Assembly (NCBI RefSeq): GCF_000720175.1
Contig: NZ_JOIX01000002.1
Span: forward strand, 328,806 to 392,805
Source: Streptomyces sp. NRRL S-337
GTDB taxonomy: Bacteria > Actinomycetota > Actinomycetes > Streptomycetales > Streptomycetaceae
DNA: 64,000 bases
Direction: 5' to 3'
The translations under genes and the position numbers were made by a program. The notes under the pieces are model-generated. The model saw only the letters and a program-made list of their open reading frames with translations. It searched no databases and was not told where the DNA came from. Below, in pieces: positions 1-10,230 of this stretch (positions are counted from its first letter, which is position 1; each line of letters begins with the position of its first letter).

Positions 1-405
1 GATCTCACGGAGTTCACGGCGGCGGCACAGGCCTCGGCGTACGCCTGGCAGGCGATGTTCTGGAGTTACGTCGTACGGGACATTCCGGCGGGCTTCCGGG
101 GTACTCACCGTCGGCGTCGGCTGACCGTCCCGACGTTCGTACTGGTCGGCGAGCACGACCCGGTGATCCCGCCGGCCCTGCTGCGCGGTGAGCCCCACGC
201 GGACGACCTGACCGTCAGGATCGTGCCGGGCGCCGGACACCATCTGCACGAGGAGCGGCCGACGCTGGTGGCCGAGGCCCTGCGGGAACTCATCGCCGGC
301 ACCAGAGGACGGACAGGACCGGAGGACAGGCCCGCAGGACAGGACCAGCAGACAGGAGCAGAGAAGAGGGAGCAGGGAAGAGGGGCAGATGACTGCCCCT
401 GGTGA
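1..405 (+). CDS. Alpha/beta hydrolase, C-terminal part, cut by left window edge
   Basis: The frame is open from base 1, so the 5' end lies outside; 134 residues are visible. They carry the last two catalytic elements of an alpha/beta-hydrolase: the acid in LVGEHDPVIPP (Asp near visible residue 53) and the histidine in PGAGHHLHEERP (near residue 80). The nucleophile elbow must lie upstream. The last ~28 residues are a Gly/Gln/Glu-rich tail encoded by imperfect repeats of ggacaggac, which hydrolase domains normally lack, so the tail may be an extension by repeat slippage. Substrate unknown. The next gene is convergent. Confidence 0.8.
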   Translation, partial: DLTEFTAAAQASAYAWQAMFWSYVVRDIPAGFRGTHRRRRLTVPTFVLVGEHDPVIPPALLRGEPHADDLTVRIVPGAGHHLHEERPTLVAEALRELIAGTRGRTGPEDRPAGQDQQTGAEKREQGRGADDCPW

Positions 406-464
406 AACCGCCCCATGACAGCGCCGGTTGACCGTCCCCGATGGCGGCAGGGCCTGCTGAGAGG

Positions 465-920
465 TCAGCGCAGGGCGGCGCGGTGCTCCACCGCACGGAA
501 GAAGGCGCGTGTGCGGCGCTTCCCGAGCAGGCTGCGGTAGACGCGCTGCACCGGGCCCAGGGCGGCGGGACGCGCCGCCCCGCACACCGCGAGCCGGGTC
601 CCGGCGCCGTCCGGCTCGGCGGCGATGCCCATCGTCACCAGGCGGGACTGCATCAGGCACCATCCGGTGCTCAGCCGCACGTCGAACGGGCCGCGCAGGC
701 CGAGGACATCCTCGGCCTGCGCCGCTTTGCGCTCGCTGTCACCGGGCGGGACCCTGAACTCCCGGACGAAGGAGATCAGATGGGGCAGCTCGCCCTCCAG
801 GTCGGCGACGACCGCCCACACCCGGTCGAAGGGCAGGGCGATCCGGGTCTCGGCGTACAGCGGGGCGCGCAGTCCGGCGGCCAGTACGCGCAGCCGGGCG
901 ACCTGGTCGGGGGCGGTCAC
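465..920 (-). CDS. SRPBCC / polyketide cyclase-type protein
   Basis: 151 residues if started at GTG 920, where GTGA overlaps the TGA stop of the upstream sigma gene by 4 nt and a GGAAGG sequence lies about 9 nt upstream. The pattern 'AETRIALPFDRVWAVVADLEGELPHL' followed by FVREF and a C-terminal helix fits the START/SRPBCC fold (hydrophobic ligand pocket; transport, cyclase or signalling roles). No catalytic residue can be assigned. The overlap implies translational coupling with the ECF sigma factor, so the protein may sense a ligand for it or be co-produced with it; that is inference. A longer N-terminal extension in the same frame is Arg/Gly-rich shadow of the sigma gene and was not used. 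Confidence 0.75.
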   Translation of the reverse strand: MTAPDQVARLRVLAAGLRAPLYAETRIALPFDRVWAVVADLEGELPHLISFVREFRVPPGDSERKAAQAEDVLGLRGPFDVRLSTGWCLMQSRLVTMGIAAEPDGAGTRLAVCGAARPAALGPVQRVYRSLLGKRRTRAFFRAVEHRAALR

Positions 921-1450
921 CGCGTCCACGCCTTCCGGAAGGAGGAACGGGCCCTGCTCAGCCGTGATTTCACGGTGCCTTCCGGTACGCCGATCAGCGC
1001 GGCCGTCGTCCGCTCGTCCAGGCCTTCCAGCTCCCGCAGTACGAGTACGGTGCGGTGCTGGACGGGCAGTCGGGCAAGCAAGTCCCGTACCTCCGTGGTC
1101 AGTTCGCCCCCGGCGCCAGGGAGCAGGTCCCGCAGCCGGCCGATCTCCTGGGGATCGGCGGGCGTCTCGCTCGCGGTGCGGCGGGCCACCCGGGCGGCCT
1201 CCCGTACCGTGACCGCACGCACCCACCCGTAGAACGCCTGGGGATCCCGCAGCCCGCGCAGCCCCCGGAACACCGCGAGGAGGGATTCCTGCACGGCGTC
1301 CGCGGTGTCGCGCGGAGCGATCGAGCCGCACAACCGCGTGACGTACGGCGTCACCAGCTTGAGCAGGTCGTCCATGGCGAGGGCATCGCCGCGCTGCGCG
1401 GCCCGTACGAGCGGCGCCGCCGCGTCCCAGGGCCGCACGTCGTCATCCAT
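917..1450 (-). CDS. ECF-type RNA polymerase sigma factor
   Basis: 177 residues from ATG 1450 (MDDDVRPWDAAAPLV). Region 2 spans about residues 14-85 (AVQESLLAVFRGLRGLRDP, then YGWVRAVTVREAARV). Region 4 spans about 120-172, with the helix-turn-helix text LPVQHRTVLVLRELEG ... IGVPEGTVKSRLSRAR. It has no C-terminal sensor domain and no obvious zinc anti-sigma gene beside it; the only coupled partner is the SRPBCC protein. It is divergent from the 2-MIB operon across a 280-bp gap, so it could drive that operon or itself; neither is shown by the sequence. An upstream in-frame extension lacks sigma-like sequence and a ribosome-binding site. Confidence 0.88.
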   Translation of the reverse strand: MDDDVRPWDAAAPLVRAAQRGDALAMDDLLKLVTPYVTRLCGSIAPRDTADAVQESLLAVFRGLRGLRDPQAFYGWVRAVTVREAARVARRTASETPADPQEIGRLRDLLPGAGGELTTEVRDLLARLPVQHRTVLVLRELEGLDERTTAALIGVPEGTVKSRLSRARSSFRKAWTR

Positions 1451-1730
1451 CGCGGGACACCGTACCGCGACGGCTGCGGGCGGGGCGGTGGCGGGAGGTG
1501 ACCGGTCCCGGCGCGGGTATTCCTGGATCATGCAGCGGCCGGAGGGCGTGCGGAGGCAGGATTGCGCTCCGATTGCCTCGTTTTGGGGTTTGTGCCTCCT
1601 GAATGCGGAGGTCGCCCCCTTTCGCGCCGTACCAACCCGTTCTTCCTCCTGTTTGGCTTGATCCTGCACACGGCCATCCCGCTCACCACCGGCCGTTCTG
1701 CTCACTTCTGTTCACGTCCCGGGAGGGAAA

Positions 1731-3173
1731 GTGTCCGTACCGGACAGCGTCGCCGGTCCCGCTACCGAAGAGCCCGATCTCGAACCACCCGCGGACGGTC
1801 CGCTCACCAGCCTGAGCACACAGGCCGCGCGCCAACTGGCGACCACCACCAAGTCCGAGCCCCAGATGCAGGCCATCACCTCGCGGTGGCTGCTGAAGAT
1901 GCTGCCGTGGGTGGACGTCAAGGGCGGCACCTACCGGGTCAACCGGCGTCTGCAACTCCGTGTGGGCCGGGGCCGTGTCCAGTTCGAGCAGAACGGCGCG
2001 GACGACATCAAGGTGATCCCCCAGACCCTCACCGAGCTGCCCGTCCTGCGCGGTTACGACGACATCGAGGTCCTCAAGGAGATCGCCGGCCGCTTCCGCG
2101 TCCGGGAGGTCCGGGCCGGTCAGACGCTCTTCGAGGCAGGACAGCCGGCCACCGAGGCGTATCTCGTCGTCCACGGCCGGTTCGTCCGCTACACCGCCGG
2201 CAAGTACGGCGAGGAGGAGGTCCTCGGCGTCGTCACGGACGGCGACCAGATGGGCGACGAGGCGGTCGGCCGGTCCGATCCGCGGTGGCAGAGCTCGGTC
2301 CGGGCCGAAACCGCGGGCGTGTTGATGGCGCTTCCCTGGGACGTGATCCGGGAGTTCACCGACCGGGTGCCGTCCCTGGCCGCACATCTGACGGCGTACG
2401 CGGAGCGGCAGCAGCGCCCCACGAACCGCAAGGGCGAGGCGGATGTGCCGGTGCAGGCGGGGCACGTCGGGGAGCCGACGCTGTCGGCCGGCTTCGTCGA
2501 CTACGACCTCGCCCCGCGCGAATACGAACTCTCGCTGACCCAGACCGTCCTCAGGGTCCACAGCCGGGTCGCCGATCTCTACAACGACCCGATGGACCAG
2601 ACGCAGCAGCAGATCCGGCTCACCGTGGAGGAGATCCGCGAGCGCCAGGAGTGGGAACTGGTCAACAACCGGGAGTTCGGACTGCTGCACAACACCGACT
2701 ACGGCCAGCGCATCAGTACCTACACGGGCCCGCCCACCCCCGACGACATGGACGACCTGCTGGCCATGCGCCGCAAGACCCGGCTGTTCCTGGCCCACCC
2801 GAAGGCGATCGCCGCCTTCTTCCGGCAGTGCAACAAACGCGGCCTGGTACCAGGGACGGCGGACGTCAACGGGCACCAGGTTCCCGCCTGGCGCGGCGTC
2901 CCGATCTTCCCGTGCGGCAAGATCCCGATCAGCGATACGAACACCAGCAGCATCATCGCGCTGCGCACCGGAGAGGCGGACCAGGGAGTCGTCGGCCTGT
3001 ACCAGACCGGCATCCCCGAGGAGTTCCAGCCGGGGCTGAACGTCCGTTTCATGGGCATCGACCAGGCCGCCGTCATCCGTTACCTCATCACTGCCTACTA
3101 CTCGGTGGCCATCCTCGTGCCCGACGCAGCCGGAGTCCTGGAGAACGTCCAGATCGGCCGGAGCACCGACTGA
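1731..3173 (+). CDS. eshB: Family 2B encapsulin shell protein with cyclic-nucleotide-binding domain
   Basis: 480 residues from GTG 1731, with GGGAGGG 4 nt upstream. The protein belongs to the EshA-like family, known as family 2B encapsulins: an HK97-type capsid fold interrupted by a cNMP-binding-like domain. Here that insertion is about residues 105-225 ([54 protein letters not shown]). The shell-fold halves surround it ([18 protein letters not shown] before; [20 protein letters not shown] and [13 protein letters not shown] after). In Streptomyces such shells are encoded beside 2-MIB synthase, their cargo. The same pair follows directly here (17-nt gap), so the product likely assembles a cytoplasmic compartment for 2-MIB formation. 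Whether nucleotide binding is functional cannot be judged. Confidence 0.93.
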   Translation: MSVPDSVAGPATEEPDLEPPADGPLTSLSTQAARQLATTTKSEPQMQAITSRWLLKMLPWVDVKGGTYRVNRRLQLRVGRGRVQFEQNGADDIKVIPQTLTELPVLRGYDDIEVLKEIAGRFRVREVRAGQTLFEAGQPATEAYLVVHGRFVRYTAGKYGEEEVLGVVTDGDQMGDEAVGRSDPRWQSSVRAETAGVLMALPWDVIREFTDRVPSLAAHLTAYAERQQRPTNRKGEADVPVQAGHVGEPTLSAGFVDYDLAPREYELSLTQTVLRVHSRVADLYNDPMDQTQQQIRLTVEEIRERQEWELVNNREFGLLHNTDYGQRISTYTGPPTPDDMDDLLAMRRKTRLFLAHPKAIAAFFRQCNKRGLVPGTADVNGHQVPAWRGVPIFPCGKIPISDTNTSSIIALRTGEADQGVVGLYQTGIPEEFQPGLNVRFMGIDQAAVIRYLITAYYSVAILVPDAAGVLENVQIGRSTD

Positions 3174-3190
3174 CCAGGTGGAGTACGACC

Positions 3191-4249
3191 ATGAGCACGC
3201 CCCCCAACACCGCCGCCGCCTTCTCATTGCCCGGTCCGCCGAGCCTCGCCGGTTCCTCGCGGGCCCGACGCGGCGGAGCCGTCCCCGGGCTGAGGTACCA
3301 ACCCGCCACCCCCGCCGACCCGGAAAAGGTCAAGGAGGTCGACCGCAGACTGGAGGCATGGGCCCGCCGGCTGGACCTCTTCCCCGCGCAGTGGACCGGG
3401 GATTTCGCGCAGTTCAAGTTCGGCCGGGCCGTCGTCCTGCAGCATCCCGGTGCGGCGGATCTCGAACGCCTCACCGCCGCGGGCGAGTTGCTGCTGGCCG
3501 AGAACCTCGTCGACAGCTGCTACTGCGAGGAGGACGAAGGCAGGGGCGGTGCACGCCGCGGCCTGGGCGGACGGCTGATCATGGCCCAGTCGGCCCTCGA
3601 CCCGTTCCACGGCACCGCCGAAACGGAGGAGGAGTGGCGCGGCGGCGTGCAGGCCGACGGCCCCTTGCGCTCGTACCACTGGGCCCTGAAGGACTTCGCG
3701 GCCTTCGCCACCCCCAGTCAGACCGACCGGTTCGTGCATGACATGGCCCGGTTGCACCTGGGCTATCTCGCCGAGGCGTCCTGGGCCGAGACGCGGCACG
3801 TCCCGCAGGTCTGGGAGTACCTGGTGATGCGGCAGTTCAACAACTTCCGGCCCTGTCTGTCCATCGTGGACGCCGTGGACGGCTACGAACTGCCCGAAGC
3901 GCTCTACGCCCGCCCCGAGGTCCAGCGGGTCACCGCTCTGGCCTGCAACGCCACCACCATCGTCAACGACCTGTACTCCTTCACCAAGGAACTGGCCAGT
4001 GACCCGACCCATCTGAACCTGCCGCAGGTCGTGGCCGCCAACGACAAACGCGGCCTCAAGGCCGCCTACCTCAAGAGCGTCGAGATCCACAACCAGATCA
4101 TGGAAGCGTTCGAGACGGAGTCGGCCCCGCTGGCCGCCCTCTCGCCCCTCCTCGAACGGTACGTCCGGAGCCTGGCCGACTGGGTCTCCGGCAACCACGA
4201 GTGGCACGCCACGAACACCGACCGCTATCACCTGCCGAATTACTGGTAG
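3191..4249 (+). CDS. tpc: 2-Methylisoborneol synthase (terpene cyclase)
   Basis: 352 residues from ATG 3191 (ribosome-binding sequence ggtggag). The enzyme cyclises 2-methyl-GPP to 2-methylisoborneol. The class I NSE/DTE metal site is intact (NDLYSFTKE, residues 259-267) and the C-terminal Arg-Tyr pair is present (TDRYHLPNYW). The aspartate-rich motif reads DSCYCEED (from residue 108), so the second acidic position is Ser. The N-terminus before the catalytic domain is only about 40 residues (Pro/Ala-rich, AFSLPGPPSLAG), whereas Streptomyces homologues are usually ~440 residues with a much longer disordered segment that serves in encapsulin loading. It lies between shell and methyltransferase genes in one operon. 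Confidence 0.9.
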   Translation: MSTPPNTAAAFSLPGPPSLAGSSRARRGGAVPGLRYQPATPADPEKVKEVDRRLEAWARRLDLFPAQWTGDFAQFKFGRAVVLQHPGAADLERLTAAGELLLAENLVDSCYCEEDEGRGGARRGLGGRLIMAQSALDPFHGTAETEEEWRGGVQADGPLRSYHWALKDFAAFATPSQTDRFVHDMARLHLGYLAEASWAETRHVPQVWEYLVMRQFNNFRPCLSIVDAVDGYELPEALYARPEVQRVTALACNATTIVNDLYSFTKELASDPTHLNLPQVVAANDKRGLKAAYLKSVEIHNQIMEAFETESAPLAALSPLLERYVRSLADWVSGNHEWHATNTDRYHLPNYW

Positions 4250-4279
4250 ACCGATCCGCGCACCTCGCAAGGAGCCACG

Positions 4280-5155
4280 TTGACCATCGCTCACGCCGAC
4301 ACCGCACGCACGCCGGTGCCGACCCAGTCCACGTACCAGTCCCGTGTCGCGGACTACTGGAACGCCGAGGAAAACCCGGTCAACCTCGAACTCGGCAAGA
4401 TCGACGACCTGTACCACCACCACTACGGCATCGGGGACGCCGACCGGTCGGTACTGGAGGAGTCGGACCCCGACCGCCGCCGCGAGCGGATCACCGGCGA
4501 ACTGCACCGGCTGGAACACGCCCAGGCCGAACTCCTCGCCTCCCACCTCGGCGACCTCTCCCCCACCGACCGCGTCTTCGACGCCGGCTGCGGTCGCGGC
4601 GGCGGCAGCGTGGTGGCGCACCTCCGCTACGGGTGCCACACGGACGGGGCCACGATCTCCGCCAAACAGGCCGAGTTCGCCAACGGGCAGGCCCGCAAGC
4701 GCGGTATCGACGACAAGGTGCGCTACCACCACCGCAATATGCTCGACACCGGCTTCACCTCCGGCGCGTACGCGGCGTCCTGGAACAACGAGTCGAGCAT
4801 GTACGTCGAACTGGACCTGCTCTTCGCGGAACACGCACGGCTGCTGCGGCGCGGTGGACGCTATGTCGTGATCACCGGCTGCTACAACGACGCCTACGGG
4901 CGGGCCTCCCGTGAGGTGTCCCTCATCAACGCCCACTACATCTGCGACATCCACCCCCGTTCGGCGTACTTCCGCGCCATGGCCCACAACCGGCTGGTCC
5001 CCGTGCACGTCCAGGACCTCACGGAGGCCGCGCTCCCCTATTGGGAACTGCGCCGCCAGGCCGACCACCTGGTCACCGGCATCGAGGACACCTTCCTGAA
5101 CGCCTACCGCAACGGCAGCTTCCAGTACTTGCTGATCGCCGCCGACCGAGTGTGA
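4280..5155 (+). CDS. mtf: Geranyl diphosphate 2-C-methyltransferase
   Basis: 291 residues from TTG 4280, chosen because AAGGAG lies at 4269-4274 and the N-terminus MTIAHADTARTPVPTQ fits the family. SAM-binding motif I is VFDAGCGRGGGS (about residues 97-108), and the family text SWNNESSMYVEL follows. The enzyme transfers a methyl group from SAM to C2 of GPP, producing the substrate for the preceding cyclase. The full C-terminus (IEDTFLNAYRNGSFQYLLIAADRV) is present. It is the last gene of the operon; a strong hairpin follows 6 nt after the stop. Confidence 0.94.
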   Translation: MTIAHADTARTPVPTQSTYQSRVADYWNAEENPVNLELGKIDDLYHHHYGIGDADRSVLEESDPDRRRERITGELHRLEHAQAELLASHLGDLSPTDRVFDAGCGRGGGSVVAHLRYGCHTDGATISAKQAEFANGQARKRGIDDKVRYHHRNMLDTGFTSGAYAASWNNESSMYVELDLLFAEHARLLRRGGRYVVITGCYNDAYGRASREVSLINAHYICDIHPRSAYFRAMAHNRLVPVHVQDLTEAALPYWELRRQADHLVTGIEDTFLNAYRNGSFQYLLIAADRV

Positions 5156-5161
5156 GTCTCC

Positions 5162-5189
5162 GGGGGCTGCGCCGCACGGGGCAGCCCCC
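5162..5189 (+). terminator. Hairpin ending the 2-MIB operon
   Basis: Perfect 9-bp inverted repeat, GGGGGCTGC (5162-5170) with GCAGCCCCC (5181-5189), loop of 10 nt, just after the methyltransferase stop. No U-tract, as usual in Streptomyces. Confidence 0.75.
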
Positions 5190-5256
5190 CGTGGGGGAAG
5201 GCGGCCGCGCATTCCCTGCAGGGTCGCAGCCCAGGGCCAGGGCCCGGATCGGTCGT

Positions 5257-5937
5257 CTAGTAGTTGAGTGCGGCGAACCAGTCGCCCCGGCCGTGCCGGG
5301 TGAGGTCGAGGAAGTGCCACACCGGGCAGAGCAGGTCGATACCGCGCTGGTCGATGTCCTCGGACATCCGGGGGTGCGCCGAGTAGAAGTGGCGCACGTC
5401 CCCGTTGCCGTCGCGGGTGAAGACCGACACCGTCGAGTCCTGATTGCCCTCGGCATCCTCGCTGCCGAGGTCGTATTTGAAGGAGCTGGAGCCGGCGCTC
5501 AGCAGCCGCAGGTTCGTCCACTGCCGGTCGCGGGCGTGCGCGCGGAGTGTGGGCAGGTCGGCTGCGGCGACCACGGCGAAGTCGATGTTCTGCCCGAGGT
5601 GGCGGGCGACGCCGTTGAACCCGTCGATCCACATCGTGCACATGGGACACGGCTCGGTCTGCCGCTTGCCGTACATGAAGTGGTAGATGACGAGGTCCCG
5701 CCCCGGCCGGGTGAACAGCTCGCTCAGCCGGACGGTCTGCCCGCGTGCGTCGTCTGCGTGCAGGTCGGCGGGGCCTTCCTCGAAGGCGTAGTCGTCGACG
5801 ACGGGCCCGGGCGGCAGTCGGCGGCGCAGCTCGGCGACGCGTTCGCGGTGGCGCATCAGCTCGATCTCGGCCTGCCGCAGCTCCTCACGTGCGTCGGTGT
5901 AGGCCTCCGGCTCCCCGGTCAGCTGGGTGTGACGCAT
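5257..5937 (-). CDS. DUF899 family thioredoxin-fold protein
   Basis: 226 residues from ATG 5937, with GGAGGAGG upstream. Recognised as DUF899 by the layout: an N-terminal helical segment (EELRQAEIELMRHRERVAELRRRLPPG), then the thioredoxin-like core RDLVIYHFMYGKRQTEPCPMC followed by TMWIDGFNGVARHL, and the C-terminal tract LLCPVWHFLDLTRHGRG. The CPMC sequence is a CxxC site typical of the family and could be redox active. Substrate and partner are unknown. It is convergent with the 2-MIB operon and divergent from argG. Confidence 0.85.
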   Translation of the reverse strand: MRHTQLTGEPEAYTDAREELRQAEIELMRHRERVAELRRRLPPGPVVDDYAFEEGPADLHADDARGQTVRLSELFTRPGRDLVIYHFMYGKRQTEPCPMCTMWIDGFNGVARHLGQNIDFAVVAAADLPTLRAHARDRQWTNLRLLSAGSSSFKYDLGSEDAEGNQDSTVSVFTRDGNGDVRHFYSAHPRMSEDIDQRGIDLLCPVWHFLDLTRHGRGDWFAALNY

Positions 5938-6164
5938 CGCTGCCTCCTCCGTACCCGAGAGGGAGCTGCTGCCCCGGCCACCATTGTCCGCTCCCGCGCG
6001 GGGGCTCGCGAGGCAGCCGAGGCCGCCACAGCACGGGGGACGTGGCTGTCGACAGGCCTGGCCTGCGGGGCGCAGACTTCACTCTGAGTGATCGCCTCAA
6101 ACCGCCGCGACCGCCCGCGGCACGCCGATTTTCTCGTCCCGGAGACACGACTAGCCCCTCCCCT

Positions 6165-7657
<1,493 letters not shown>

Positions 7658-7729
7658 ACGGACGGAACGGACCGACCAGCCGCGACGCGAGCAGAACGCT
7701 CGCCACGCCCGCGGCTGACGCGGCACCGA

Positions 7730-7768
7730 AGCGGCCGGCTCAGCGCCCATGGCGCCGAGCCGGCCGCT
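7730..7768 (+). terminator. argG terminator hairpin
   Basis: Perfect 12-bp stem AGCGGCCGGCTC (7730-7741) with GAGCCGGCCGCT (7757-7768), 15-nt loop, 72 nt after the argG stop. Confidence 0.8.
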
Positions 7769-7859
7769 GTCGTATGCGTCAAGGTGGTACGTGAGGAGGG
7801 CTCGCCGGCTCGGAAGGCATTCCGGGCGCCCGCGGCTTCCGTACCCGAAAGGCGGCAGC

Positions 7860-8489
7860 ATGAGCAGACTGATCGTCACCGCGTTCGTCACCCTGGACGG
7901 CGTGATGCAGGCCCCCGGCGGTCCGAACGAGGACGTCGACAAAGGCTTCGCGCACGGCGGCTGGCAGGTCCCCTACGTCGACGAGGACTTCATGGGTCTC
8001 ATGACGGGGATCTTCGAGCGGACCGCCGACCACCTCCTGCTGGGCCGGAAGACCTACGACATCTTCGCCGCCCACTGGCCCCGCGTCACCGACCCGAACG
8101 ACCCGATCGCCGTAAAGCTCAACTCCATGCCCAAGTACGTCGCCTCCCGCACCCGCGACAGCCTGGAGTGGCACAACTCCCACCTGCTGAAGGGCGAGGC
8201 CGCCCAGTCTGTCGCGCAACTCAAGGACCAGCTCGACGGCGTGATCATGACACAGGGCAGCAGCGACCTGATCCACACCCTGCAGCAGCACGACCTCGTC
8301 GACGAGTACCGGCTGCTCGTCAACCCCGTGATCCTCGGCACCGGCAAACGGCTCTTCGGCGAGGGTGCCACGCCCGTCGCCTGGACGCTCACGGAATGCC
8401 GGACCACCAGCGCCGGAGTGCAGTACTGCGCCTACGAGCGAGCGGGCACCCCGGAGTACGGCTCCTTCATGCTGGAAGAGCAGGGGTGA
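7860..8489 (+). CDS. Dihydrofolate reductase family protein (RibD C-terminal-like)
   Basis: 209 residues from ATG 7860 (gaaaggcgg upstream). Starts MSRLIVTAFVTLDGVMQAPGG, the signature opening of the YwjB/RibD_C type of DHFR-like proteins. Also LLLGRKTYDIFAAHWP, and near the C-terminus LVDEYRLLVNPVILGTGKRLF. These proteins have the NADPH-dependent reductase fold but mostly unknown substrates; nothing indicates a true folate reductase. Followed closely by a GNAT gene on the same strand. Confidence 0.9.
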   Translation: MSRLIVTAFVTLDGVMQAPGGPNEDVDKGFAHGGWQVPYVDEDFMGLMTGIFERTADHLLLGRKTYDIFAAHWPRVTDPNDPIAVKLNSMPKYVASRTRDSLEWHNSHLLKGEAAQSVAQLKDQLDGVIMTQGSSDLIHTLQQHDLVDEYRLLVNPVILGTGKRLFGEGATPVAWTLTECRTTSAGVQYCAYERAGTPEYGSFMLEEQG

Positions 8490-8528
8490 GGGCCCCCACG
8501 GGAGCCGACGACCTCTAGCATGTAAGGC

Positions 8529-8960
8529 ATGGATAGCATAAGTGGCCCTTACGAGCTGCGCCCGGGCGTGCCCTCCGTCGAGGTCTTCCGCCGCCTGCGG
8601 ACCGATGCCGGCCTCTCCGACCGGGCCCCCGACGCCGTCGCGCTCGCCCTGCCCCACACGTGGTACGGCGTCGTCCTTCACCACGAGGGCGAGCCCATCG
8701 GCATGGGGCGGATCATCGGGGACGGGGGTACCGCGTTCCAGATCGTCGACATCTGCGTGCACCCCGCACACCAGGGGCAAGGTCTCGGCAAGCGCATCAT
8801 GGCCGCGCTCACCGAGGAGCTGGAAAACCGGGCGCCGGCCACCGCGTACGTCTCTTTGATCGCGGACGGCCCCGCGCGCTTCCTCTACGAGAAGTTCGGT
8901 TTCACCGACACCGCCGCGCACGGCTCGGTGGGCATGTACCCCTTCATGAGGGGGAGTTGA
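8529..8960 (+). CDS. GNAT family N-acetyltransferase
   Basis: 143 residues from ATG 8529. The acetyl-CoA loop reads VHPAHQGQGLGKRIMAAL (Q/R-x-x-G-x-G/A motif, about residues 77-94), preceded by the beta-strand FQIVDICV and followed by YVSLIADGPARFLYEKFGF, all standard for the fold. It probably acetylates a small amine; the substrate cannot be told. It starts 39 nt after the DHFR-like gene, so it may be cotranscribed. It ends at a hairpin shared with the convergent lipoprotein gene. Confidence 0.88.
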   Translation: MDSISGPYELRPGVPSVEVFRRLRTDAGLSDRAPDAVALALPHTWYGVVLHHEGEPIGMGRIIGDGGTAFQIVDICVHPAHQGQGLGKRIMAALTEELENRAPATAYVSLIADGPARFLYEKFGFTDTAAHGSVGMYPFMRGS

Positions 8961-8966
8961 CAGCCG

Positions 8967-8996
8967 GGTGGCCCGGCGGACGCACCGCGGGCCACC
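8967..8996. terminator. Hairpin between convergent genes
   Basis: GGTGGCCCG (8967-8975) pairs with CGGGCCACC (8988-8996), a 9-bp stem between convergent stop codons; it could serve both genes. Confidence 0.65.
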
Positions 8997-9008
8997 ACAC
9001 CCCCGCAC

Positions 9009-10130
9009 CTACCGAGCCGTCACGATCACATAGCCGACCTTCTTGACGCGGCCATGGTGAGCGATGACCGTCACGGGATAGCGGCCCGGCTTGATGTCGG
9101 TGCGGATGGTGGCCGTGTCGAGGAAGCGCGGGTCGTCGCCGTCGGCGGACTTGCTGTCGTCGGAACGGAGGTGGAGTACGCGGGTGAACGCCGGGGAGGT
9201 GGCCGTCAGACGCTTCTCCTCCCCCGGGTCGGGGGTCACGTCGTGCCACATGACCTCGACCTTTCCTCCGCGGGCGACCCGGAGGCTGTGCTTGTGGGGG
9301 CTGTCGGCGTAGCCGACGCCCGGGTCGTACAGGTCGGGGCCGTACGCCTTGCCGAGGTAATCGGGATCGCCGGGGCGGGACGCGCGGACGGTCAGGCGCT
9401 TCTTCATGAGGTGCCGGCCGTGCGGGCCGAGCAGTTCGAAGGTGTAAGTGCCGTCCGCCAGACCGGGCTTGAGCTGCGGCCGGGCCTGGAAGGTGCGGCG
9501 GTTGTAGAACTCGAACTTGTCGTGGACGAGACGTACGGGCCTCGGCAGGGCTGCGGACCGAACGGTGAAGCGGGTGCCCCGCTCACCGGGGTACAGGTCG
9601 TCGAAGTACAGCCACACCGGCGCCCCGGGACGGGCCACCTTCGACGCCTGATTGAGCTCGAAGGACGGGCGCTTGGACCGCACGACCTGGATCGTGTCAT
9701 GGGCGAGCGTCCGGCCCGCGACGGTGACCGACAGCGGGTGCCGGCCCGGCTCGGCCGTCATCGGGAGGGAGAGCGTGGCCCCGAAGGAGCCGTCCTGCCA
9801 GCGCAGTCGCACGGGGCCGCGGAACGCGGACGACCGGGCCACCACCGGGGCGTTCGCCGACTTGCAGCTGACGCCGTTGAGCTCCAGGGTGACCCGTTGC
9901 CCGGGGCGGGCCTCGAGATTGCCCCCCACGACCAAGGTGGGCTTGCCGGTGGGGGTCGTGCACCGGCTCTTGCCGTTGCGGGGGTCCGCGGTGTGGTGTG
10001 CGTCAGTCTTGTGTGCGGTGTGAGCGGACGCCCCCGGGCTCTGCGCCGCTCCGGTCGTGCTCGCGGACGTGCCGCACCCGCCCAGCACAAGGCCGGCTGC
10101 CAGCACGCCCATCAGCCTGGACCAGTTCAT
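9009..10130 (-). CDS. Secreted lipoprotein, beta-domain repeats, unknown function
   Basis: 373 residues from ATG 10130, chosen because GGGGGAG lies 4 nt upstream and the N-terminus is a lipoprotein signal: MNWSRLMGVLAAGLVLGGCG, with lipobox LGGC. After a Ser/Thr/His-rich linker come three or four beta-rich segments with similar content (VGGNLEARPGQRVTLELNG, RTLAHDTIQV, KHSLRVARGGKVEVMW), suggesting tandem Ig-like domains. A typical end for such a domain is the final KPGRYPVTVIAHHGRVKKVGY. No enzyme motif. Likely anchored on the outer face of the membrane; role unknown. Confidence 0.75.
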   Translation of the reverse strand: MNWSRLMGVLAAGLVLGGCGTSASTTGAAQSPGASAHTAHKTDAHHTADPRNGKSRCTTPTGKPTLVVGGNLEARPGQRVTLELNGVSCKSANAPVVARSSAFRGPVRLRWQDGSFGATLSLPMTAEPGRHPLSVTVAGRTLAHDTIQVVRSKRPSFELNQASKVARPGAPVWLYFDDLYPGERGTRFTVRSAALPRPVRLVHDKFEFYNRRTFQARPQLKPGLADGTYTFELLGPHGRHLMKKRLTVRASRPGDPDYLGKAYGPDLYDPGVGYADSPHKHSLRVARGGKVEVMWHDVTPDPGEEKRLTATSPAFTRVLHLRSDDSKSADGDDPRFLDTATIRTDIKPGRYPVTVIAHHGRVKKVGYVIVTAR

Positions 10131-10230
10131 CGTCTCCCCCATCGGTCGGTCACACGGAGAGATGTCCGCCTGACGATGTTGGTTGCCTGCGGTCAACGGG
10201 CGGGAACCCGCTGACCGGTGGATCAGTGTC

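Noticed and set aside
1562..3190. Long plus-strand frame preceding and in frame with the 2-MIB synthase (would give an 895-residue protein)
   Set aside because: Its first ~540 residues are Arg/Gly/Pro-rich shadow sequence across the encapsulin gene, which is clearly real in another frame; the synthase has its own ATG and ribosome-binding site at 3191.
3224..5650. 808-residue minus-strand frame opposite the 2-MIB synthase and methyltransferase
   Set aside because: Antisense shadow with Val/Gly/Arg bias; no family features and real genes on the other strand.
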